From the NCBI GenBank assembly GCA_029054535.1, contig JAIDFC010000053.1, positions 1 through 5,411 of the forward strand: DNA of 5,411 nucleotides. Direction: 5' to 3'. Under the pieces are notes generated by a model. The model searched no databases, was not told the DNA's origin, and saw nothing but the letters and a program-made list of their open reading frames with translations. The DNA comes from Rikenella sp. GTDB lineage: Bacteria > Bacteroidota > Bacteroidia > Bacteroidales > Rikenellaceae. Made by a program: the position numbers and the translations under genes. Below, in pieces: positions 1-5,411 of the stretch. The number at the start of each line of letters is the position of its first letter. Within the stretch, counting starts at the first letter, position 1.

Positions 1-657
1 AAACAGTAGGATGGTAATCAAATAAGGAATCCCCTGTGCCACCGGCGCGATAGCCCAACCCAACACATGTTCCTGTCCGGCCGCCGTATTGAGCAGGATC
101 GAGAATCCAGCGTTGCAGATCAGAAAAACCGGCGTAATGACCATCAAGGCTAAATAATCGGTAAACTGCCTCATGTAAGGTCTGCTGCGTCGGATCTGCC
201 AGATGTCGTTGAAGTTGCTTTCGATCTTGCTGAACAGCCCGAAGACCGTGTAGAGCAGCAACACGACGCCAATCCCCACAAACACCCCTCCCCGGGCATA
301 TTCGATCGATTGGTCGATAAAGCTCATGGCCTGTCGCAACAGTTTCTCCTGTCCGGCGAAGTAGCGGAACAGCTCGCTTTGGACGATATTCTGAAAGCCG
401 AATCCGCGAGCGATAGCGAACAGGACGGCCAGAATCGGAACAATGGAGAGCAAAGTACTGTAAGTCAATGCTCCGGCCCGTATATTGAGTTGCGCTCCTC
501 GGATGTTTCGGATCGCGAGGATGAAGCTCTTCAGCAGGTTGTAGAGTCCGACCCGCTTGACCGAGCTGTCATGGCTGTTGATTCGCCAGATGTCGTAGGT
601 AAAGAAACGGATCGTGTCGACGACCAGTCGTTTGATTTTCAGGAAGAGTTTTTTCAT
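1..657 (-). CDS. YihY/BrkB-family inner-membrane protein, N-terminal part (runs off the left edge)
   Basis: Reading the minus strand from the ATG at 655-657 gives 219 codons with no stop, so the gene is open at the window edge and its C-terminus is missing. The family (YihY/BrkB, once misnamed ribonuclease BN) consists of polytopic inner-membrane proteins of unsettled function, possibly transport. Residues 1-55 are a basic, amphipathic cytoplasmic lead. Residues 61-88 carry the family hallmark AGALTYSTLLSIVP in the first membrane segment. Further hydrophobic segments lie at about 124-142, 168-190 and 198-219. Residues 148-160 (NFNDIWQIRRSRP) match the conserved N-x-I-W-x-x-R-x-R-P loop. The start is well fixed: an in-frame TAA lies 24 nt upstream with no other ATG between. 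No Shine-Dalgarno is visible. It lies downstream of the phosphoesterase gene on the same strand but behind a terminator, so it is probably a separate unit. Family assignment is firm; function is not. Confidence 0.9.
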   Translation of the reverse strand, partial: MKKLFLKIKRLVVDTIRFFTYDIWRINSHDSSVKRVGLYNLLKSFILAIRNIRGAQLNIRAGALTYSTLLSIVPILAVLFAIARGFGFQNIVQSELFRYFAGQEKLLRQAMSFIDQSIEYARGGVFVGIGVVLLLYTVFGLFSKIESNFNDIWQIRRSRPYMRQFTDYLALMVITPVFLICNAGFSILLNTAAGQEHVLGWAIAPVAQGIPYLITILLF

Positions 658-679
658 CGATATCGAAAAATCTGTCGGA

Positions 680-687
680 TAAAGTTA
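680..687 (-). promoter_or_regulatory. Possible -7 promoter box of the YihY-family gene
   Basis: On the minus strand this reads TAACTTTA, seven of eight positions allowed by the Bacteroidota -7 consensus TAnnTTTG. It lies 22 nt before the start codon, after the terminator hairpin, where a promoter is needed. No TTTG -33 element is seen at the usual distance, so this is only a candidate. Confidence 0.3.
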
Positions 688-745
688 TCAAAAATCGCGC
701 AATCTCGCATCCGTTCCGAATGATCGGGTGGCACGAATGCAAGCA

Positions 746-780
746 AAAGGCCATTACTCCGCCGAGAAGTAATGGCCTTT
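746..780 (-). terminator. Intrinsic terminator of the secreted phosphoesterase gene
   Basis: A perfect 13-bp stem pairs 746-758 with 768-780 around a 9-nt loop. On the minus strand the 3' arm ends GGCCTTT and is followed by one more T, giving a short run of four Ts. It starts 21 nt after the stop codon of the phosphoesterase gene, the expected place for its terminator, and separates that gene from the YihY-family gene. The A-rich start of the stem makes it partly symmetrical, but no plus-strand gene needs it. Confidence 0.8.
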
Positions 781-801
781 CGTCGAAAACCGCCGACCGT
801 G

Positions 802-2652
802 CTACAGATCGAGTTTCAGTTTTTCGTCGCCCTGCGTGCCGTAGACCGTGAGCGTCATCGCGTCGCCGCGCCGTTCGAGCACCATCACCGTTGCCGCCTC
901 CGGTTTGAAGCCGCCGCCGACCACCACCGGATAGCGTTCATTTCCGGCCTCTCCGCCCGCCGGGTGGTAGGCAAACCGATGCGTATGGCCGTTCAGAGCC
1001 ACCGCGAACGGCGCCCGACGCAGCAACGGATCCCACAACTCCGTACACGGCCGATATTCGTCCGTATTCCCGTACACCGGAATATGGTGAATCAACACCC
1101 GTCGCCCCGCCTTTTTAAAGGATTTGGAGGCCAGCTCCGCCTTCAGGAAAGCGACTTGATCCTGCCGCAATCCCGTAAAATCGTTCAGACCGTAGTAAAC
1201 CCAGTGGTCGTCCGGTTTGTCCTCGCCGCAGTCCAGCAGCACGAACCGCGTGTCGCCCCAGTTGAACGCTCCGTAGGTTTTGTCGCCCACGTAGTCGAAC
1301 AGTTCGCGCAGGCCGATCGAATAGGCATTGCGGATTTCATGATTCCCGCGCAGGAAAAAGACCGGCGTCTGCGCCGCGTCGATCCCTTCGGTGTAGTGCG
1401 AGAGCGAGGCCACCGCCTGCCGCTGCGACCCCGGATCGTCGATGCAGTCGCCGTTGAAGACGACGAAATCCGGCCGCACACCCTTATCCTGCAAGACCTC
1501 GAGCAATGCGTCGAACGTCCCGAGATATTGGTGCAAGTCGTTGAAAACGACGGCCGTAAAATCTTCCGTGCCGGTTTCGGGCAAGGCGAAAGAGTAGAAC
1601 GGACTCGTCGCCGTCCCGCCGAACGTCTTTTCGTAACCGCCGTAATAGAGCATCTCGCGCGAACAGATGCGGTAGTAGTACCGTTGTCCCGGCACCAGGT
1701 CCGAAAGCCGAATCTTGTTCAACTCGTTCCCGGCCATCGCCTGTCCGTCCACCAGCGTCCGCGCCGTTCGCAGATCGGCGGTGTCCGTGCCGTACTCCAC
1801 CCAGCTGTAAGCCGGCGTATTGGTCAGCCACGTTACCGTGATGCCGTTTCCGGTCGGATTCTGCAAGTAAGGATCGGTCCGAAAGATATCGCCGTAGGTT
1901 ACATTCGCAAAAGCCGGCCGATGGTCCGACTGGACCGGCGCGTCGATCACTCCGCGATCGTCGGCCCGATAGAACCGGTCGCCGCCCAGGTAGCCCCAAA
2001 TGTAGTCGATCGTCTGTGTCGGCTTATCGGCAGGCCAACTGGCCTGCTTGATGTCGTTCAACGGCAAAAACGTTCGCCGCAACGCCTTGAACAGCTCGGA
2101 GTCGGGCGTGAAATTGAGGTCGCCGGCCAGAAAAACGGCCCGACCCGGATATGAAGCCGCTATGCTGTCCACCATCCGCACCGAGGTCGACTGATCGGCC
2201 TCGGTCAGCGAAAAATGGGTCGCCAAAAAGACATAGTCCGAAAACTCGGCCACGATCAACACGCGTGCCTCTTCGCGCCCCGGCAGAGCGATCCGTTTCA
2301 CCGCCTCCGGTTTCTCTTTCGAGAGCAGGCCGATGCCGTACGCTCCGCCGTCGTAGTCGATCGCCCGGGCAAACGTACCGTACATACCGGTTCGTTCGGC
2401 AAATTCTTGTAACGCATCGGTCCGCCCGTTGCGCCCCGTGATGCTGTCCAACTCCTGGAGCGCACAGATGTCGGGCCGATGGTCCCGAACGACGGCCGAA
2501 GCGCGATCGTAATCGCGCCGATCGTCCATCCCCATCCCGCCGCGCACGTTATAGGTCATGATACGCAACTTCCCCGGCCGATGCTCGGCTCGCAAGGGCA
2601 ACGAAACGACGACCGAAGCCAATAACGTCGTTGCGATAAAGCTAAATTTCAT
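802..2652 (-). CDS. Secreted two-domain phosphoesterase: EEP domain plus purple-acid-phosphatase-like metallophosphoesterase
   Basis: The protein has 616 residues. Residues 1-22 form a Sec signal peptide: Lys2, a hydrophobic core, and likely cleavage after LRA (A22|E23), so it should act in the periplasm or outside. Residues 28-251 are an endonuclease/exonuclease/phosphatase domain with its catalytic set in order: N35 (TYN), E67 (QE), H146 (THFS), D178 and N180 (GDLN), IDYI at 215-218, and D243-H244 (SDH). Residues 258-357 resemble the fibronectin-III-like N-terminal domain of purple acid phosphatases. Residues 365-565 are a calcineurin-like metallophosphoesterase with D372/H374, GD at 401-402, GNHE at 436-439, H522-H523, and GHTH at 555-558. 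Both metal centres look complete. Inferred role: hydrolysis of extracytoplasmic phosphate esters or diesters, with substrate unknown (nucleic acid, lipid head group, nucleotide or sugar phosphate). It is transcribed divergently from the catalase and ends at its own terminator. Confidence 0.9.
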   Translation of the reverse strand: MKFSFIATTLLASVVVSLPLRAEHRPGKLRIMTYNVRGGMGMDDRRDYDRASAVVRDHRPDICALQELDSITGRNGRTDALQEFAERTGMYGTFARAIDYDGGAYGIGLLSKEKPEAVKRIALPGREEARVLIVAEFSDYVFLATHFSLTEADQSTSVRMVDSIAASYPGRAVFLAGDLNFTPDSELFKALRRTFLPLNDIKQASWPADKPTQTIDYIWGYLGGDRFYRADDRGVIDAPVQSDHRPAFANVTYGDIFRTDPYLQNPTGNGITVTWLTNTPAYSWVEYGTDTADLRTARTLVDGQAMAGNELNKIRLSDLVPGQRYYYRICSREMLYYGGYEKTFGGTATSPFYSFALPETGTEDFTAVVFNDLHQYLGTFDALLEVLQDKGVRPDFVVFNGDCIDDPGSQRQAVASLSHYTEGIDAAQTPVFFLRGNHEIRNAYSIGLRELFDYVGDKTYGAFNWGDTRFVLLDCGEDKPDDHWVYYGLNDFTGLRQDQVAFLKAELASKSFKKAGRRVLIHHIPVYGNTDEYRPCTELWDPLLRRAPFAVALNGHTHRFAYHPAGGEAGNERYPVVVGGGFKPEAATVMVLERRGDAMTLTVYGTQGDEKLKLDL

Positions 2653-2669
2653 AAAAGAGATCGGTTTGG

Positions 2670-2702
2670 TTTGAAAATTGATACAGGCAAAGGTACGATT
2701 TT
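2670..2702 (+). promoter_or_regulatory. Weak candidate promoter of the catalase gene
   Basis: TTTG at 2670-2673 is followed after 20 nt by TACGATTTT (2694-2702), a degenerate version of TAnnTTTG at the right spacing for a -33/-7 pair. The predicted leader is about 40 nt and ends in a very AT-rich stretch before the ATG at 2746, which is usual for Bacteroidota genes translated without a Shine-Dalgarno. The -7 match is poor, so this promoter may need an activator or be misplaced. Confidence 0.3.
2688..2695 (-). promoter_or_regulatory. -7 promoter box of the secreted phosphoesterase gene
   Basis: The minus strand reads TACCTTTG, an exact match to the Bacteroidota housekeeping -7 element TAnnTTTG, followed by C as is common. 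It lies 35 nt upstream of the start codon, which predicts a leader of about 30 nt. The -33 element is poor: only T-rich TTTTC (2711-2715) lies near the right distance, with a spacer of about 15-16 nt. Confidence 0.6.
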
Positions 2703-2745
2703 CCGGGAGCGAAAATTATTCCTACTATCTAAATAAAAATTAAAA

Positions 2746-4254
2746 ATGAAAACGAAAAAGAATCTTCGCCTGACGACTGCGGCGGGGAAAACCGTGGCCG
2801 ACAACCAAAACATCGAGACCGCCGGTCATCCCGGCCCTGCGCTGTTGCAAAACGTGTGGTACCTCGAAAAGCTGGGCCACTTCAACCGCGAACGGATTCC
2901 GGAACGGGTCGTCCACGCCAAAGGTTCCGGGGCGTTCGGCACCTTCACCGTAACGCACGACATCACGCGCTACACCAAAGCCTCGATCTTCGCCGAGGTG
3001 GGCAAACAGACTCCGATGCTGGCCCGTTTTTCGACCGTGGCCGGCGAACGGGGAGCGGCCGACACGGAACGCGACGTGCGCGGCTTCGCCCTGAAGTTCT
3101 ACACCGACGAGGGCAACTGGGATCTGGTGGGGAACAACACGCCGGTCTTCTTCATCCGCGACCCGCTGAAGTTCCCGGACTTCATCCACACCCAAAAGCG
3201 CGACCCGAAGAACAACATGCGCAGCAACACGGCTCGATGGGATTTCTGGTCGTTGAGTCCAGAGTCGCTTCACCAGGTGATGATCCTGATGAGCGATCGG
3301 GGGATTCCGAAGAGCCTGCGCCACATGCACGGCTTCGGTAGCCACACCTACAGCTTCATCAACGCCCGGGGCGAACGCCACTGGGTGAAATTCCACTTCC
3401 GCACCCAACAGGGAATCGCGAACCTGACGGACGAAGAGGCGGAAAAGATTGTGGCCAAAGACCGCGAGGCTTCGCAACGCGACCTTTTCGAAGCCATCGA
3501 GCGGGGCGAATTCCCGAGGTGGACGCTCTACATACAGATCATGCCGGAGGCCGAAGCGCTCACTTATAAAGTCAATCCGTTCGACCTCACCAAAGTGTGG
3601 AGCCACAAGGACTACCCGCTGATCGAAGTCGGAGTGATGGAGCTGAACCGCAACCCGGAAAACTACTTCGCCGACATCGAACAGGCCGCTTTCAATCCGG
3701 CCAACAACGTTCCGGGCATCGGATTTTCGCCCGACCGGATGCTCCAGGGACGTCTGTTCGCCTACGGCGACGCCCACCGTTATCGGTTGGGAGCCAATTT
3801 CGAGAGCCTGCCGGTCAACCGCCCCCGAGTCGAGGTGCACAACTATTTCCGAGACGGGGCCATGCGTACGGACGGCAACGGCGGAGGATCCGTCAACTAC
3901 GAACCGAACAGTTTCGGCGGCCCGAAGGACGACCGTTCGCAGGTCGAACCGCCGCTGGCGTTGCACGGCGAGGCCTTCACCTACAACCACCGCTCCGACA
4001 CGGACTACTACACCCAACCGGGCGACCTGTTCCGCCTGATGCCGCCGGACGAACAGCAACGCACCGTCTCGAACGCCGCCAATGCCATGGAAGGGGTCCC
4101 GCCCCACATCCAGTTACGCGCCGCGGCACGGTTCTACTTAGCCGACGAGCGTTGCGGAACGGGGATCGCCGAGAAATTGGGGTTGTCAACCGAAGAGCTG
4201 AAACGCGAAGCGGCCCGGTTGTTGAAAGAGGATCGGAAACGGGCGGCGGAATAA
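2746..4254 (+). CDS. katA: Haem catalase, small-subunit (clade 3) type
   Basis: This monofunctional haem catalase converts hydrogen peroxide to water and oxygen in the cytoplasm, normally as a tetramer. At 502 residues it is the small-subunit size, without the extra C-terminal domain of large catalases. The distal catalytic residues are present: H57 in RVVHAKGSGAFG and N130 in VGNNTPVFF. The proximal haem ligand is Y340 in RLFAYGDAHRYRLG. The segment RDPLKFPDFIHTQKRDP (138-154) and the haem-pocket region around 190-220 are also conserved. The start at 2746 gives the expected short N-terminal arm (TAAGKTVADNQN) before the core. No signal peptide is visible. It resembles KatA/KatB-type enzymes of Bacteroides and Helicobacter. 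In Bacteroides such genes are under OxyR control, but I could not see a convincing OxyR site here. The reading frame is intact and typical of its family. Confidence 0.96.
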   Translation: MKTKKNLRLTTAAGKTVADNQNIETAGHPGPALLQNVWYLEKLGHFNRERIPERVVHAKGSGAFGTFTVTHDITRYTKASIFAEVGKQTPMLARFSTVAGERGAADTERDVRGFALKFYTDEGNWDLVGNNTPVFFIRDPLKFPDFIHTQKRDPKNNMRSNTARWDFWSLSPESLHQVMILMSDRGIPKSLRHMHGFGSHTYSFINARGERHWVKFHFRTQQGIANLTDEEAEKIVAKDREASQRDLFEAIERGEFPRWTLYIQIMPEAEALTYKVNPFDLTKVWSHKDYPLIEVGVMELNRNPENYFADIEQAAFNPANNVPGIGFSPDRMLQGRLFAYGDAHRYRLGANFESLPVNRPRVEVHNYFRDGAMRTDGNGGGSVNYEPNSFGGPKDDRSQVEPPLALHGEAFTYNHRSDTDYYTQPGDLFRLMPPDEQQRTVSNAANAMEGVPPHIQLRAAARFYLADERCGTGIAEKLGLSTEELKREAARLLKEDRKRAAE

Positions 4255-4267
4255 CCCGAAAAGTTGT

Positions 4268-4275
4268 TACCTTTA
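4268..4275 (+). promoter_or_regulatory. Candidate -7 promoter box of era
   Basis: TACCTTTA matches seven of eight positions of TAnnTTTG and lies 28 nt upstream of the era start, just after the catalase stop codon. No terminator separates catalase and era, so era could be read both from here and by read-through. No good -33 element is visible because the upstream sequence is still catalase coding DNA. Confidence 0.4.
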
Positions 4276-4303
4276 CGCACACACTCTCTTTGTTGGAAGA
4301 ACC

Positions 4304-5227
4304 ATGGAAAAACCGGCAGAAACAGCCTCCCCGCACAAGGCGGGTTTCGTGAACATCATCGGCAATCCGAACGTCGGGAAATCGACCCTCATGAACCGAC
4401 TGGTGGGCGAGCGACTCTCGATCATCACCTCGAAAGCGCAGACCACCCGCCATCGGATCATGGGGATCGTCAGCGGGCCGGATTTCCAGATCGTCTATTC
4501 CGACACGCCGGGGGTGCTGAAACCGAAGTACAAGCTACAGGAGTCGATGCTGGGTTTCTCGACCGGCGCCTTGGGCGATGCCGACGTGCTGGTCTACGTA
4601 ACGGACACGGTAGAACAGCCGGACAAAAACGACGAATTTTTGTCAAAAGTGCGGGCAATGGCGGCCGAAAACGGCGTACCGGTGCTGGTAGTCATCAACA
4701 AAATCGACCTGACGACGCCAGACAAACTCGAAGCGTTGGTCGAGTGGTGGCACCGCGAGATCCCGTCGGCCGAAATCATCCCGGCCTCGGCCCGCGAGGG
4801 TTTCAACGTCGAACCGGTGATCCGACGGATCGTCGCCCTGCTGCCCGAGGGGCCGGCCTACTATTCGAAAGATACGTTGACAGACAAGAGTCTGCGTTTC
4901 TTCGCGAGCGAGATCATCCGCGAGAAGATTCTGCTCAACTACGACAAGGAGATCCCTTATTCGACGGAGGTAGCGATCGAGTCTTACTCGGAATCACCGA
5001 CGCTGGATCGGATCGGCGCGGTAATCTACGTAGCGCGCCAGTCTCAGAAAGGGATCCTGATCGGCCATCGGGGCGAAAAGTTAAAACGGGTCGGTACCGA
5101 GGCGCGAAAGGATCTGGAAGCGTTTTTGGACAAGAAGGTCTTTTTGGAAATCTTCGTGAAAGTGGCCGAAGACTGGCGCGACAACGACCGTGCGCTTCGT
5201 CGGTTCGGCTACAACAACGAAGGGTAG
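4304..5227 (+). CDS. era: Ribosome-maturation GTPase Era
   Basis: Era binds the 3' end of 16S rRNA and assists late assembly of the small ribosomal subunit, switching with GTP hydrolysis. The 307-residue protein has the usual size and two domains. The GTPase domain shows G1 GNPNVGKST (20-28), G2 around QTTRHR (46-51), G3 DTPG (67-70), G4 NKID (132-135) and G5 PASA (160-163). The C-terminal type-II KH RNA-binding domain (about 200-300) contains the GILIGHRGEKLKRVG loop at 250-264, which contacts rRNA. The start at 4304 leaves 12-15 residues before the first beta strand, normal for Era. A GGAAG at 4295-4299 is close to the ATG but is probably not a functional Shine-Dalgarno in this phylum. The gene starts 49 bp after the catalase stop and ends facing ssrA. 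The frame is intact and all motifs are conserved. Confidence 0.98.
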   Translation: MEKPAETASPHKAGFVNIIGNPNVGKSTLMNRLVGERLSIITSKAQTTRHRIMGIVSGPDFQIVYSDTPGVLKPKYKLQESMLGFSTGALGDADVLVYVTDTVEQPDKNDEFLSKVRAMAAENGVPVLVVINKIDLTTPDKLEALVEWWHREIPSAEIIPASAREGFNVEPVIRRIVALLPEGPAYYSKDTLTDKSLRFFASEIIREKILLNYDKEIPYSTEVAIESYSESPTLDRIGAVIYVARQSQKGILIGHRGEKLKRVGTEARKDLEAFLDKKVFLEIFVKVAEDWRDNDRALRRFGYNNEG

Positions 5228-5279
5228 GAATTTCAACGTATCGAACGTTTCTTTCGGGCTTCTCCGTTCGGACATAAGC

Positions 5280-5327
5280 AGCACTCCCCGTCGAGATTTT
5301 ACTGGTAAAATCTCGACGGGGAGTGCT
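5280..5327. terminator. 22-bp perfect inverted repeat between era and ssrA, probable bidirectional terminator or processing hairpin
   Basis: Arms 5280-5301 and 5306-5327 pair perfectly over 22 bp with a 4-nt loop (CTGG on plus). It lies 52 nt after the era stop codon and 6 nt beyond the mature tmRNA 3' end on the other strand, so it can serve both convergent transcripts. Neither side carries a real T-tract: plus continues ATTTCG and minus continues GCTTATG. It may therefore act as an RNA end-stabiliser or RNase III substrate as much as a classic terminator. Confidence 0.65.
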
Positions 5328-5333
5328 ATTTCG

Positions 5334-5411
5334 TGGAGCTGGAGGGAATCGAACCCTCGTCCAAACGAGGAACCCCGAAGCTTTCTACATGCTTAGTCTC
5401 CGCTTGATTGT
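5334..5411 (-). ncRNA. ssrA: tmRNA, 3' part (runs off the right edge)
   Basis: The minus strand holds the conserved tmRNA 3' half: GACTAAGCATGTAGAAAGC, then the tRNA-like end. The T arm has stem GAGGG/CCCTC (5354-5358 with 5342-5346) and loop TTCGATT. It is followed by the acceptor strand CAGCTCC and discriminator A at 5334. The 5' acceptor partner, the tag reading frame and most pseudoknots lie beyond the window. The next bases are CGA, so the terminal CCA is not encoded and must be added by tRNA nucleotidyltransferase. tmRNA, with SmpB, rescues ribosomes stalled on broken messages and tags the product for degradation. It is convergent with era, with the 22-bp hairpin immediately downstream. 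The 3' end position is inferred from the T arm and the 7-nt acceptor strand. Confidence 0.93.

Noticed and set aside
310..723. A 137-codon plus-strand frame over the YihY-family gene
   Set aside because: It is antisense to the membrane protein. The acidic, Asp/Ser/Glu-rich translation comes from reading the opposite strand of hydrophobic and basic codons.
772..2154. A 460-codon plus-strand open frame opposite the phosphoesterase gene
   Set aside because: It is antisense to a gene with two complete enzyme domains. Its translation is rich in Arg, Val and Pro with no recognisable motif, as expected for the mirror frame of GC-rich codons. It also starts inside the terminator hairpin.
2725..2728. 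CTAT upstream of the catalase as part of an OxyR operator
   Set aside because: The OxyR pattern needs ATAG/CTAT units at roughly 11-bp steps. The positions 11 bp to either side (AATT and AAAA) do not fit, so one tetranucleotide is not evidence.
2740..4107. A 455-codon minus-strand open frame opposite the catalase
   Set aside because: It is the antisense shadow of a fully conserved catalase. Its composition is low in informative motifs (many Val, Arg and His) and it has no start context of its own.
5242..5270. CGAACG/CGTTCG inverted repeat after era as a terminator
   Set aside because: It is only a 6-bp stem with a 17-nt loop and no T-tract. The 22-bp hairpin just downstream is far stronger.
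5190..5396. A plus-strand frame ending in WRESNPRP-like sequence
   Set aside because: It is read across the era end, the hairpin and the antisense of the tmRNA T arm. The ESNPRP string is a well-known false protein made by translating the reverse complement of a T-arm GGTTCGATTCCC.

Overview
The window looks like chromosomal housekeeping DNA from a Bacteroidota bacterium. Start codons lack clear Shine-Dalgarno sites. Two intergenic regions carry TACCTTTG or TACCTTTA, matching the Bacteroidota -7 box TAnnTTTG. The tmRNA 3' end is Bacteroides-like and does not encode CCA. The fairly GC-rich coding sequence together with this gene set would suit a gut Rikenellaceae such as Alistipes, but that genus-level guess is weak inference.

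Layout from left to right. Positions 1-657 (minus) hold the N-terminal 219 residues of a YihY/BrkB-family inner-membrane protein, which runs off the left edge. A 144-bp gap carries a strong intrinsic terminator. Positions 802-2652 (minus) encode a secreted two-enzyme protein: an endonuclease/exonuclease/phosphatase (EEP) domain, a fibronectin-like linker domain and a purple-acid-phosphatase-type metallophosphoesterase. A 93-bp divergent promoter region separates it from a clade-3-type haem catalase (2746-4254, plus). The GTPase gene era (4304-5227, plus) follows after 49 bp, probably with its own promoter. At the right edge, in convergent orientation, is the 3' end of ssrA (tmRNA) on the minus strand. 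A 22-bp perfect inverted repeat lies between era and ssrA.

The genes do not form one pathway. Era (small-subunit maturation) and tmRNA (ribosome rescue) both serve translation but are transcribed towards each other. The catalase is an oxidative-stress enzyme. The double phosphoesterase is probably an exported scavenger of phosphate or of phosphodiester substrates. I see no mobile element, CRISPR array, prophage or obviously new system. The least ordinary items are the tandem phosphoesterase architecture, the long perfect hairpin beside tmRNA, and the compact, possibly overlapping divergent promoters.
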